DNA of 64,000 nt from Candidatus Kapaibacterium sp. (GTDB taxonomy: Bacteria > Bacteroidota > Ignavibacteria > Kapaibacteriales > UBA2268). The translations under genes were made by a program, and so were the position numbers. Positions 34,744-44,052 of the stretch are shown here, one piece after another; position 1 is the first letter of the stretch, and the number at the start of each line of letters is the position of its first letter. The stretch covers positions 62,001-126,000 of the forward strand of contig CALBDO010000006.1 of the NCBI GenBank assembly GCA_937927515.1, in the 5' to 3' direction. Under the pieces are notes generated by a model. It worked only from the letters and a program-made list of their open reading frames with translations, had not been told where the DNA came from and did not search any database.

Positions 34744-35961
34744 ATGTTTCCCCCAGTAAATGAACAAATGGACATCATCAAAAGATTTGCTGTAGAGGTT
34801 TTTCCCGAGGATGAATTATTTGAGAAAATCGAAAAATCCATCAAACAAAACAAGCCTTTAAGAGTGAAATTGGGTTGCGACCCAAGTAAACCCGATTTAC
34901 ACATTGGACATTCTGTTGTTTTGCGAAAGTTAAGACAATTTCAAGACTTAGGGCATAAAGCAATATTAATTGTTGGCGATTTTACCGCTATGATAGGTGA
35001 CCCCTCGGGAAAGAATAAGACACGTCCTTCTCTTACATTGGAGGAAACAAGAATTAATGGTCGAACATATCTCGAGCAAGCAACAAAGATATTATCAAAA
35101 GAAAATTTAGAAGTACGCTTTAATTCAGAATGGTTGAACAATATGAATTTTGCTGATGTCATTAAATTAGCATCGAAATACACTGTTGCTCAAATTTTGG
35201 AGCGAGATGATTTTTCTCTCCGATACAGACAAGGAATGCCGATAAGTCTTCATGAATTTTTATATCCACTTGCCCAGGCTATGGATTCCGTTGCAATTGA
35301 AGCTGATGTTGAGCTTGGTGGAACAGACCAAAAATTCAATTTGATTGTTGGGCGCGAGATACAAAAAGCTTATGGGTTAGAACCACAGTCTATTGTTTTG
35401 ATGCCGATACTCGAAGGTTTAGATGGCAAGGAGAAAATGAGCAAGTCGCTTGGCAACTATGTTGCTATCACGGACGACCCGAAAGATATGTTTGGAAAAA
35501 TTATGTCTATCCCAGATGAATTGATATTGAAGTATTATTTGTATGCGACATTTCCAAATCCATTAGAGTCGGAGAAATTTGAGGAAGGGCTTAAGAGCGG
35601 TTTATTGCATCCTAAAGAGGCGAAAATTCAAACAGCAAAGAAAATAGTTGCTCTTTACCATGGTGAAGAAGAAGCAGAAAAAGCTCACCAAGACTTTGAA
35701 AAAGTATTCTCGAAAAAAGAGGTCCCCGATGAAGTAGAGACATTGTTTTTAAATGTAGCAAACAAAGTGCAACCCTTGGTTGATGTCTTGGTTGCAACTG
35801 GCCTAGCACCATCCAAAAAGGAAGCCAAAAGATTGATTGAACAAGGCGGGGTCTACGTCGATGGCTCTCGTGTCTGCGACGTTTATATGAATTTAGATAT
35901 TTCTACCAGGCGTTTAATTAAATATGGAAAAAGAAAATTTTTATACATACAATCTGGATGA
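34744..35961 (+). CDS. tyrS: Tyrosyl-tRNA synthetase
   Basis: The 405-residue class I synthetase charges tRNA-Tyr. Its H-I-G-H motif is at 53-56 and K-M-S-K-S near residue 230 in G-K-E-K-M-S-K-S-L-G. The anticodon-side S4 RNA-binding domain occupies the last 60 residues (A-P-S-K-K-E-A-K-R-L-I-E-Q-G-G-V-Y-V-D-G). GGAG precedes the ATG. It starts 18 bases after smpB and ends 3 bases before the aspartase fusion, so smpB, tyrS and the fusion gene are likely co-transcribed. Confidence 0.95.
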   Translation: MFPPVNEQMDIIKRFAVEVFPEDELFEKIEKSIKQNKPLRVKLGCDPSKPDLHIGHSVVLRKLRQFQDLGHKAILIVGDFTAMIGDPSGKNKTRPSLTLEETRINGRTYLEQATKILSKENLEVRFNSEWLNNMNFADVIKLASKYTVAQILERDDFSLRYRQGMPISLHEFLYPLAQAMDSVAIEADVELGGTDQKFNLIVGREIQKAYGLEPQSIVLMPILEGLDGKEKMSKSLGNYVAITDDPKDMFGKIMSIPDELILKYYLYATFPNPLESEKFEEGLKSGLLHPKEAKIQTAKKIVALYHGEEEAEKAHQDFEKVFSKKEVPDEVETLFLNVANKVQPLVDVLVATGLAPSKKEAKRLIEQGGVYVDGSRVCDVYMNLDISTRRLIKYGKRKFLYIQSG

Positions 35962-35964
35962 GCG

Positions 35965-37851
35965 ATGGAAACATTGAGCACCTTTTTAAAGAAGGTTGAT
36001 ATTTTCAAAAACTTGACCGAGCAAGAAATACAGGAATTACTTCCTCTAATTGAATACAAGGAGTTAATGCCAGAAGAACATCTGTTTTATGAAAACTCAC
36101 CTAGAGAAGGGATGTATATAATAAGAGAAGGAAAAGTAGAACTTTATAAAAAATCACATCTGGGGGAGCAGAAAAAATTGGCTTTTTTCAATAAATATGA
36201 TTTCCTTTCCGAAGGGGCATTACTCGACGATTATCCACATTCGACGAATGCTATTGCAAAGGAGACTTCGAGGGTTATATTTATTGCCAGAGAAAAGTTT
36301 CAATCTTTTTTAAAAGTGAACCCAGATATTGCCTCCAAGATTATCTCCGAGATAACAAAGGTTATCGCACGAAGAATGCGACAAGCAACAAACCAAGTGG
36401 TTAACGCCGCTGCACAATACGTTTCTGGGCGAGCAAGAATTGAACACGACCTTCTTGGGGAGCGAGAGGTTCCATATGAACTTTACTATGGAATTCAAAC
36501 TCTTAGAGCATTGGAGAACTTTCCTATTACTGGAATTCCAATTAGTCATTTTCCAGAACTCATAGTTGCATTAGCTCAAGTTAAGAAAGCTTGTGCATTG
36601 GCAAATCATTATTTGGGGCTACTACCAGAAGATATCAAAAATGCAATAGTTCAAGCCTGCGATGAGATAATCGATGGTAAATTCCATACTCATTTCGTTG
36701 TAGATATGATACAGGGCGGGGCTGGAACATCTACAAACATGAACGCAAACGAGGTCATTGCCAACCGAGCTCTCGAAATTATGGGTCATGAGTTTGGGCA
36801 ATATCAATACTGCCATCCAAACAATCATGTAAACCTTTCACAATCGACTAATGATGTTTACCCAACTGCGTTAAGAATTGCTTTCATCTACGCAATACAA
36901 AAATTATTGCCCGTACTACAAGATTTAATTAACTCCTTCCGAGATAAAGCCAAAGAGTTTGCTAATATCATTAAAATGGGCAGGACTCAGCTACAAGATG
37001 CTGTACCAATGACTTTGGGCCAAGAGTTCGAAGCTTTCGCTGTTACACTTTCGGAGGAAATCGAGAGAATAAATCAGAATTCTAAGTTATTACTCGAAAT
37101 TAACCTTGGTGCAACTGCTATTGGAACTGGAATTAACACTCATCCGCAGTATAGAAATTTAGCTTTAAACTTTCTTAGAGATATTACGGGATTGCCATTA
37201 GTTCTTTCAGAGAATTTGGTCGAGGCTACACAAGACACAGGAGCATTCGTTATGGTTTCCTCTGCATTGAAGCGATTAGCGGTGAAATTGTCCAAGATAG
37301 CAAACGACCTTAGGCTCTTAAGCTCGGGACCAAGAGCGGGTTTAAATGAAATAAATCTTCCTAAGATGCAGCCTGGCTCTTCAATTATGCCCGGCAAAGT
37401 AAATCCAGTAATTCCCGAGGTAGTTAACCAAATAGCATTTAAAGTTGTTGGCAATGATTTAACAGTTACCCTTGCTGCCGAAGCGGGACAATTGCAACTA
37501 AATGTTTTCGAGCCCGTTATCGCTCAAAGTATATTCGAGTCCATAGATATGCTTAAAAATGGTATTATAACGTTTAATTATCGGTGTGTCCGAGGAATTA
37601 CGGCAAATCCCGAAGTTTGCCGAAGATATGTGGAGAATTCAATAGGTCTTGTCACAGCTTTAAATCCTTATCTTGGTTATGAAACATCTACTCAACTTGC
37701 AAAGGAAGCCCTTGAAACTGGGAAATCGCCTTACGAGCTAGTTTTGGAAAAGAAATTATTATCTCGAGAACAATTAGAAAACATCTTGAAACCTGAAAAT
37801 ATGATAAACCCAAGTTTGAAGTTAGATTTTCTACGAGAAAGAGAATACTGA
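35965..37851 (+). CDS. aspA: Aspartate ammonia-lyase with N-terminal cyclic-nucleotide-binding-like domain
   Basis: Residues 1 to about 145 are a CRP-type cNMP-binding domain ending in a helix [10 protein letters not shown]. Residues 157-628 are a full aspartase: [34 protein letters not shown] and the [11 protein letters not shown] active-site loop at 471-481. Aspartase cleaves aspartate to fumarate and ammonia; the loop and start favour it over fumarase. In the phosphate-binding cassette the usual G-E is S-E (82-83) and the key arginine is His92 (P-H-S-T), so cAMP binding is doubtful. There is no frameshift or stop between the domains. Confidence 0.9.
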   Translation: METLSTFLKKVDIFKNLTEQEIQELLPLIEYKELMPEEHLFYENSPREGMYIIREGKVELYKKSHLGEQKKLAFFNKYDFLSEGALLDDYPHSTNAIAKETSRVIFIAREKFQSFLKVNPDIASKIISEITKVIARRMRQATNQVVNAAAQYVSGRARIEHDLLGEREVPYELYYGIQTLRALENFPITGIPISHFPELIVALAQVKKACALANHYLGLLPEDIKNAIVQACDEIIDGKFHTHFVVDMIQGGAGTSTNMNANEVIANRALEIMGHEFGQYQYCHPNNHVNLSQSTNDVYPTALRIAFIYAIQKLLPVLQDLINSFRDKAKEFANIIKMGRTQLQDAVPMTLGQEFEAFAVTLSEEIERINQNSKLLLEINLGATAIGTGINTHPQYRNLALNFLRDITGLPLVLSENLVEATQDTGAFVMVSSALKRLAVKLSKIANDLRLLSSGPRAGLNEINLPKMQPGSSIMPGKVNPVIPEVVNQIAFKVVGNDLTVTLAAEAGQLQLNVFEPVIAQSIFESIDMLKNGIITFNYRCVRGITANPEVCRRYVENSIGLVTALNPYLGYETSTQLAKEALETGKSPYELVLEKKLLSREQLENILKPENMINPSLKLDFLREREY

Positions 37852-37859
37852 AATTTTAA

Positions 37860-38756
37860 TTAGTTGACTTTAGTTCGTTTCTTTTTGATAAAGAGCAGGC
37901 TTCCAAATTCTGAAATGAATACACCCAAAAACATTAAAAAAGCACCGAAATATTCTACTGTGCTAAGAAGTTCGTTGAAAATTATAAATGCAAAAATACT
38001 TGCAAATACTGGCTCGAGAGAAAAAATCAACGCAGCTTTAATCGGCGTTGTGTATTTTTGAACACTTGTATGTATGGTTGTTAGAACAATTGTTGCAATT
38101 ATACCATTGTAAAGAAGAGCGAGAATTAATTCAGTGCTGAAGTTTATCTTACTATGAGCTTCAAATGTGATGTAACCAATCAAGCTACTTACAAAAACTA
38201 CCAGGAATTGTGAGACTACAATTTGCATTGTATTTTTAAAATCTCTAACTTCATCTGTAAATATGTTTAAATATACAATGTAAAAAGCCCAAAAGAATGT
38301 TGAAACAAAAGTTAAAACATCACCAAGATTAATACTATCAAATTTTGGATTAGTCAATAACCAAAGCCCAAAAACAACTACTAGAATTGCAAGCCATTGA
38401 AATGATGAAATTTGCTTGTTTTCAACCAATTTGTATACAAAAGGTGTAAAAGCAACCGAAAGTCCAGTAATGAAAGCCGACTTGGTTACAGTTGTATAAT
38501 TAAGCCCTAGTGTTTGTAGAATAAAACCTCCAGCATAGAAAAGTCCCAGGATTGCACCACTAATAAAATGTTTTTTAGGTATTTTAAGAAATGTTTTACC
38601 CCAGATTATCAGGGAAATAAATAAAGCTATGGAAAAGCGAAAGAATGTGAATTGTAATGGGGAAGCATACATCAGTCCTATTTTTGTGAAGGAGAAAGTG
38701 GCACCCCATATGAATGTTATGAGAATTAACACAAGCTCTGCTTTCCAAGCTTTCAT
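37860..38756 (-). CDS. EamA/DMT family transporter
   Basis: The 298-residue protein has ten membrane helices in two EamA repeats. The first repeat opens with L-I-L-I-T-F-I-W-G-A-T-F-S-F-T-K-I-G (about 9-26) and the second begins near residue 140; A-L-I-F-S-L-E-P-V-F-A-S-I-F-A-F-I-I is the usual C-terminal signature. Family members export metabolites such as amino acids or nucleosides; the substrate is unknown. It lies on the minus strand between two plus-strand genes and converges with the aspartase fusion, 8 bases apart. Confidence 0.9.
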   Translation of the reverse strand: MKAWKAELVLILITFIWGATFSFTKIGLMYASPLQFTFFRFSIALFISLIIWGKTFLKIPKKHFISGAILGLFYAGGFILQTLGLNYTTVTKSAFITGLSVAFTPFVYKLVENKQISSFQWLAILVVVFGLWLLTNPKFDSINLGDVLTFVSTFFWAFYIVYLNIFTDEVRDFKNTMQIVVSQFLVVFVSSLIGYITFEAHSKINFSTELILALLYNGIIATIVLTTIHTSVQKYTTPIKAALIFSLEPVFASIFAFIIFNELLSTVEYFGAFLMFLGVFISEFGSLLFIKKKRTKVN

Positions 38757-38850
38757 ATCTAATTACAAAAAACATATTAGAAGAAATAAACATTTTTTTA
38801 TTTAAATTTGCTTTTAGTTAATTTGCTTTTGACGAGGAAGTGGGGGGGAG

Positions 38851-39600
38851 ATGATAAATATTAATACTTTTTTTACACCTAATGAAATACCCATAAGCTT
38901 TAAAAAAGAAAATCCGATAGTCGTTGGAATTGATATACTGCGTGCTGGAACTACAATCTGCAAAGCACTTCATTCAGGCGCAAAAGAAATTATCCCAGTT
39001 GAAAGCTCCGAAGAGGCTTCCAAAATCTTTAGTAAACTTGATAAAGAAACATCTTTGCTATGTGGAGAAAAGAATAGTAAAAAAATCGATGGCTACCACT
39101 TAGGAAACTCTCCAATGGAATATTTAGAGGAGGTTGTTTCGTCCAAAACATTAATTCTAAAAACTACTAATGGAACTCCTCTTTTTCGAAAATTTGCCTC
39201 ATTACCATATTTCTTGGTTGGTGGTTTTGTAAATTTATCTCTTTTAAAGAACAAGATAGTTGAACTACTTAGTGCTAATAAAAGCACAACGATTTTCCTT
39301 GCATGTGCAGGGCAAGATAATAGATTTGCTTTCGAGGATGCTTTGTTTTGTGGAAATCTAATTGAGATGCTGATAACACATCTTAGTAAAGAGGAGCTAA
39401 AATTGAACGATGCTTCGCTTGCTTCTCTCGAGATGTTCCTTTTACACAAGTCGGATTTACTAAATTTTGTCAAAACCACTGAACATTCTATAGACTTGAT
39501 TCAAAATAATTTTGAAATGGATATTGACTTTGCTTTTCAAAAGGATACCATTCCAATTATTCCCACTTTCGATGGTTTGTCTATCGTTTCTTTAAGATAG
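38851..39600 (+). CDS. 2-phosphosulfolactate phosphatase family protein (ComB-like)
   Basis: The 249-residue product matches the ComB family: V-V-G-I-D-I-L-R-A-G-T-T-I (about 24-36), C-G-E-K, G-Y-H-L-G-N-S-P-M-E-Y, K-T-T-N-G-T-P, L-A-C-A-G and D-A-L-F-C-G. ComB dephosphorylates phosphosulfolactate, a step of coenzyme M synthesis in methanogens; bacteria also carry homologues whose role differs or is unproved. Neither comA nor comC is nearby. GGGGGGAG precedes the ATG, and a TAAATTTG box lies at 38803-38810. It directly abuts ftsK. Confidence 0.85.
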   Translation: MININTFFTPNEIPISFKKENPIVVGIDILRAGTTICKALHSGAKEIIPVESSEEASKIFSKLDKETSLLCGEKNSKKIDGYHLGNSPMEYLEEVVSSKTLILKTTNGTPLFRKFASLPYFLVGGFVNLSLLKNKIVELLSANKSTTIFLACAGQDNRFAFEDALFCGNLIEMLITHLSKEELKLNDASLASLEMFLLHKSDLLNFVKTTEHSIDLIQNNFEMDIDFAFQKDTIPIIPTFDGLSIVSLR

Positions 39601-42192
39601 ATGGCAAGAAACAAGAACAGAGAAAAAGATATTGAGATACGCTATAAAAAGATTTCGAAGGAAAATTCTGTTCAGCAAAGCTTCGAAGAAAATTCCTTGC
39701 CGGAGGAGGAGCTACGCAACCAAATTCTCCAAAACTATTGGAAGTGGCTAAGAGCAAGTGCAATTGTAAGTGCTGTTATCTCTGTTTTTATTTTAATTGC
39801 TATTTTATCTTTTTCACCATTAGACGAGTTTGTTTCGGACTTCTCGTTGAAAGACTATTTCGATGCATTTCTGGGAAAGCAGGAAGCTATAACTAAGTTG
39901 CAACAAGTGTCGAATGTATTGGGCTCGGTAGGTGCCACGATTTCCAATTTTTTTGTAAATAAAACAATTGGTTATTTTTCTGTTGTTTTTCCTATTTTAA
40001 TTTTGGTTTGGTCTGTTAAAATCTTAGTTACACAAAGATTTTTAGGTAAACTCATTAATTGGAGCATTGTTCTTCTTCTTCTTTCTTTTTGCTTAAGTGC
40101 ATTCGTTGGTTCTTTGAATTTGTTGTTCAATATTTCAATACCTTTCTGCTGGATTGGTGCCGTTGGTGTTTTTCTCTCAAGTCTAGCAGGCAATTTTCTC
40201 GGCAAGTTCGGTTCATTCTTCCTTTTCCTTGCTTTATTGTTTTTAATTGTAATTTTTTCTTTTGATATTAAAATCGAGAAATTTTTTCTAAGTTTTTCAA
40301 ATCATTTGAAAACATTATCCAAAAGAAAATCAAGTGAAGAAAACAAAATTGATGCATCCAAGTCCCAGCAAGATGAAATTTTGGTCGACAACTCGAAAAA
40401 TATTCAAAATACCTCCGATGAAGCAGACGATTTAGAAACAGCCCAAATTCTAATTAAAAGCTTCAAGGAGGAGAATAACATTCCTCATTCATTAGACAAT
40501 GAGCAGTCTTATGATGAAATATCTCAATCAATAAGTGATTTCCCACTTGAAACTAGTGAGTCAAAAAAACAGGAAGATTTCCAACATATCCAAGAAACAC
40601 CCAAGCTCATTATAACAGTTGAAGAAAACGAAGAGGAAGAAAAACAGCCAAACGAAGTTCTAAATAATGCTTTTACTCCAATTTCAACTTTAAATTTGGA
40701 TGAAAAGATAAATTATACTCCACCACCAGTAGATTTGTTGATTGATGACGAAAGTAAATTTCAAATTAATGAAGAGGAATTGAAGCAGAATGCAAGACTA
40801 TTGCAGGAGAAACTAGAGACTTTCAAAATTTATATTGAAAACTTGACCGTAATACCTGGTCCGGTAGTTACACAATACGAGTTTGTACCGGCTCCGGGAA
40901 TAAAAATTAGCCGAATTCAAAGCCTTGCCGATGACATAGCTCTCGGCTTAAAAGCAAAAGGAATTAGGATTATTGCACCAGTGCCTGGTAAAGGGACTGT
41001 TGGTATAGAGATACCGAATAAAAAGCCTCTTGTTGTGCGCTTTGGGAATTGTTTGAAGAATGCAAGAATTAATCCAAGTTTCCAACTGCCTATAATTCTT
41101 GGAAAAACAATTTCTGGCGAGGTTTATGTGGATGACCTTGCTCGAATGCCTCATCTTTTGATAGCTGGTGCAACTGGCTCCGGTAAAAGTGTTGGAATCA
41201 ACACAATTATTGCTTCATTAATTTACAAAATGCATCCACAAAATTTAAAATTCGTTATAATTGACCCCAAAAAAGTAGAACTGACTCATTATCAACAACT
41301 TTTGCAGCATTTTCTTGCAGTATCGCCAGAAATAGAAGATGCAGTAGTGACTGAACCAACGGACGCTGTTTTGGTTCTAAAGGCTTTGGTTGCTGAAATG
41401 CAAAGTCGTTACGACATCCTTGCCTCCGTGCACCAAAAAAATATTATGGAGTATAACAAGAAAGTCAAAGAAGGAATGTTTCGCAACGACACGGAATTCA
41501 TCCACAGACCAATGCCATATATCGTTACAATAATTGATGAGTTAGCCGATTTGATGCTTACAGCTGGAAAAGAAATTGAAAGTCTGATAATCCGTTTAGC
41601 CCAACTCGCTCGTGCTGTTGGAATTCATTTAGTTGTGGCAACTCAGAGACCTTCGGTGGATATCATAACTGGTCTAATTAAAGCCAACTTTCCAGCAAGG
41701 ATTGCGTACCTAGTGGCATCTCGGGTCGATTCCAGAACAATTATCGACACGATAGGAGCAGAGCAATTACTTGGCAACGGGGATATGTTGTTCCTTCCCA
41801 GTGGCTGGCCTAGTCCAATTCGTATCCAAAATGCTTTTCTTACGACAGAGGAAATAGAGAAAATTTGCGACTTTATTGCCAATCAGAAAGGTTTCTCCAA
41901 GCCTTATTATTTGCCTAAGGTCGAAGATGGTAAATCAAGCAAAGAAGCTTTCGAAAAAGAGGGTTTCGACCCATTATTCGAAGATGCTGCTCGTTTGATA
42001 ATTCGTTATCAGCAAGCTTCGGTCTCTATGCTTCAGCGAAGATTAAAGATTGGCTATAATCGTGCCGGTAGAATTATGGATGAATTGGAGTTGGCTGGCA
42101 TTGTTGGTCCGTTTGATGGAAGTAAGGGTAGAACTATAAAAATTGCAACTGAGGATGAACTTGATAAGTATCTTAGGGAAAAGGGTTTGTAG
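39601..42192 (+). CDS. ftsK: DNA translocase FtsK/SpoIIIE
   Basis: The 863-residue protein pumps DNA at the division site so that chromosome dimers are resolved. The N-terminal part has four membrane helices between about residues 45 and 225. An acidic linker spans about 235-370. The RecA-like motor holds Walker A G-A-T-G-S-G-K-S (about 522-530), Walker B I-I-D-E-L-A-D and R-L-A-Q-L-A-R-A-V-G-I-H. The last 60 residues are the winged-helix gamma domain that reads polar DNA sequences (S-M-L-Q-R-R-L-K-I-G-Y-N-R-A). It starts at the base after the comB-like stop; the next gene converges 3 bases away. Confidence 0.95.
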   Translation: MARNKNREKDIEIRYKKISKENSVQQSFEENSLPEEELRNQILQNYWKWLRASAIVSAVISVFILIAILSFSPLDEFVSDFSLKDYFDAFLGKQEAITKLQQVSNVLGSVGATISNFFVNKTIGYFSVVFPILILVWSVKILVTQRFLGKLINWSIVLLLLSFCLSAFVGSLNLLFNISIPFCWIGAVGVFLSSLAGNFLGKFGSFFLFLALLFLIVIFSFDIKIEKFFLSFSNHLKTLSKRKSSEENKIDASKSQQDEILVDNSKNIQNTSDEADDLETAQILIKSFKEENNIPHSLDNEQSYDEISQSISDFPLETSESKKQEDFQHIQETPKLIITVEENEEEEKQPNEVLNNAFTPISTLNLDEKINYTPPPVDLLIDDESKFQINEEELKQNARLLQEKLETFKIYIENLTVIPGPVVTQYEFVPAPGIKISRIQSLADDIALGLKAKGIRIIAPVPGKGTVGIEIPNKKPLVVRFGNCLKNARINPSFQLPIILGKTISGEVYVDDLARMPHLLIAGATGSGKSVGINTIIASLIYKMHPQNLKFVIIDPKKVELTHYQQLLQHFLAVSPEIEDAVVTEPTDAVLVLKALVAEMQSRYDILASVHQKNIMEYNKKVKEGMFRNDTEFIHRPMPYIVTIIDELADLMLTAGKEIESLIIRLAQLARAVGIHLVVATQRPSVDIITGLIKANFPARIAYLVASRVDSRTIIDTIGAEQLLGNGDMLFLPSGWPSPIRIQNAFLTTEEIEKICDFIANQKGFSKPYYLPKVEDGKSSKEAFEKEGFDPLFEDAARLIIRYQQASVSMLQRRLKIGYNRAGRIMDELELAGIVGPFDGSKGRTIKIATEDELDKYLREKGL

Positions 42193-42195
42193 TTT

Positions 42196-42615
42196 TTATT
42201 TGCCTTTTAAAGTATTCTGAACTTTTTTAAGCTCATTCAGGTCGTAACACAAATCGATTATATTCATTTTAGAACCAAAATCACTTTTTAAATATACTTT
42301 ATGGAACCTTTCGATTTCACGTTCGCTTTTGAAAAAAGTTGTCACAGAAGAAATTATTTCAGTAATCTTTATAAAAAGAAAATCAACATCACTTTGGACT
42401 TTGGCAAGTAATTCATTTGGTTCGCTGCTTTTTAAAATTTTATGTGTTTTCCAAAGAGCAGAACCGTAGAATATAAGTTCGTTTGCAAGCTCTGGTTTAT
42501 TGTTCTCTGCAAGAGTTTCAAGTATTATTCCCAAATCATTTCTCTTTCTCAAAGTACCGCCAGTTGTGTAGTCGAGAAATTCTAAAACATGAAGAGTGTC
42601 TTTTGAGAACTGCAT
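42196..42615 (-). CDS. Hypothetical helical protein
   Basis: This 139-residue protein is not recognised. It has no signal peptide or membrane helix and is predicted mainly helical, with Leu/Glu/Lys-rich stretches and no obvious catalytic motif. It starts one base beyond the stop of the 205-residue lipoprotein gene, so it is probably the last gene of a three-gene operon with the ferredoxin reductase. An imperfect resemblance to four-helix bundles is possible but cannot be supported. Confidence 0.65.
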   Translation of the reverse strand: MQFSKDTLHVLEFLDYTTGGTLRKRNDLGIILETLAENNKPELANELIFYGSALWKTHKILKSSEPNELLAKVQSDVDFLFIKITEIISSVTTFFKSEREIERFHKVYLKSDFGSKMNIIDLCYDLNELKKVQNTLKGK

Positions 42616-42616
42616 G

Positions 42617-43234
42617 TTAGTACCTGATAGTGTTTAAAATAGAAAAAAAGAGCTTGTCGAAATCCGATTCTGATATGTTTGGTTTTTCTTTAATGTCTAA
42701 CTCAATTAAAGAGAACTCGTAAACTTCGCTTAATGGTGTAACAAATATAGCAGATTTTCCAACCAGTTTGTTGCTTAAGTTTTCGTATTTAAATACGTAA
42801 AATTTATTCAGCCCATTTTTCAGTGGTTCATAGTCTCCTAATAAACGGATATTGTTTAGGCTTTTGATTTTTTTATTTTCGAAACACTTCATCGCCACTC
42901 CAAGCAGACCTTCTGTTTTGAGGGTCTGAGCAACATCAAATTTGTTGGTTAATTTAGAAAAAACAATAGAGAGAGTATACTCTGGGTTGACGGCTATGGC
43001 AAATATGTTGGATGGTTCTTTGTTCTCTGTGTCTATCAGATGCCACCCAACGGGCAAGAATGCTATCATATCCCCTTTGTCGGAGCGAATTGATTCATCA
43101 CTGATAGGTATAGACGTTTTTGGTAGTAAAGTGAATTCTTTAGAGAATTCCTCGTCCGGGACTCTTACTTTGACTATAATGCAACTTGAGAGGAGAATCA
43201 ATAAAACAAGTAGGTACCTACCATTCTTCCACAT
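42617..43234 (-). CDS. Putative lipoprotein of unknown function
   Basis: The 205-residue product starts with a signal ending in L-S-S-C (Cys18), a good lipobox. The mature part has a mixed strand pattern with I-A-F-L-P-V-G-W-H-L-I-D and F-Y-V-F-K-Y-E-N segments; I do not recognise a domain. Its first 17 bases overlap the end of the ferredoxin reductase gene, and it is followed directly by another unknown gene. A role in envelope maintenance is possible but not shown. Confidence 0.65.
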   Translation of the reverse strand: MWKNGRYLLVLLILLSSCIIVKVRVPDEEFSKEFTLLPKTSIPISDESIRSDKGDMIAFLPVGWHLIDTENKEPSNIFAIAVNPEYTLSIVFSKLTNKFDVAQTLKTEGLLGVAMKCFENKKIKSLNNIRLLGDYEPLKNGLNKFYVFKYENLSNKLVGKSAIFVTPLSEVYEFSLIELDIKEKPNISESDFDKLFFSILNTIRY

Positions 43235-44018
43235 GAAGCGACCCGGGTTTTACACGAGTATGTCTTGTATAGCCATATTCTTTGAGGATTGAGGAAACAC
43301 TTTCCACCATCTTTGGATTACCGCACAAAAAGAAATGCGTCTTCTCGGGGTTTATTTCAATTCCAGCTTCAGTTTGCAGCAATCCACTTTTAATGTGTTC
43401 TTCAATATAGCCTTTCAGTCCTGTCCATTCTTTGTCTGCATGTACAAGGGTTGGGAAATAGTAGAAGTTCTTGAATGTATATTGCAGAAAAGTTAGTTCG
43501 CTGTAATAACCAAGGTCCCAAGGATAGGATGCCCCATGAATAACAGCGAGTTTTCTATGTTGGTTTTCTAAAATGTGGGAGCGTAAAAAACTAATGTATG
43601 GAGCAAGACCAGTCCCAGTAGCAACCATAACTATATCACATTCAGGTGGAGTGTCGTTTAGCTTGAAGAGACCAAGAATTTTTGTGTCGACCCACATTCT
43701 GCTACCGGGGGTAAGGTTGAATAGGCGAGGAGTGAGCTGGCCAGACTTTACTTGGCTAATGTAAAACTCAAAGTTCTGTGTTTCGTGGTTGGCAGAGGCT
43801 ATTGAGTAAGGTCTTTTAATCAGTTTATCAGGCGGTAGGTCTTCAGTTATCATTATTGAATTTTGCGAGCGAGCTTCTTTTGCAAGCAACCCAATTTGAG
43901 TGAATTGACCAGCTTCGAACTTGGGGCGAGGTTCGTCTGTTTTTACTCTCAGTATCATTAAGTCTGGTGTTAAAAGTATTTTTGCAGTAACCGTTGAATT
44001 GTAAACTGAATTTTCCAT
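43218..44018 (-). CDS. fpr: Ferredoxin-NADP+ reductase
   Basis: The 266-residue flavoprotein would exchange electrons between NADPH and ferredoxin or flavodoxin. The FAD site R-P-Y-S-I-A-S is at about residues 69-75, the pyridine nucleotide site M-V-A-T-G-T-G-L-A-P-Y-I at about 131-142 and the C-terminal F-F-L-C-G-N-P-K-M-V segment near 228. The tail ends in V-E-E-W. This is the short bacterial class of the family. A TAAATTTG box lies 21 bases upstream on this strand (44039-44046). The gene heads an operon with two unknown proteins. Confidence 0.9.
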   Translation of the reverse strand: MENSVYNSTVTAKILLTPDLMILRVKTDEPRPKFEAGQFTQIGLLAKEARSQNSIMITEDLPPDKLIKRPYSIASANHETQNFEFYISQVKSGQLTPRLFNLTPGSRMWVDTKILGLFKLNDTPPECDIVMVATGTGLAPYISFLRSHILENQHRKLAVIHGASYPWDLGYYSELTFLQYTFKNFYYFPTLVHADKEWTGLKGYIEEHIKSGLLQTEAGIEINPEKTHFFLCGNPKMVESVSSILKEYGYTRHTRVKPGSLHVEEW

Positions 44019-44052
44019 TTTAATATTTGGTTAAAATGCAAATTTACAAAAA

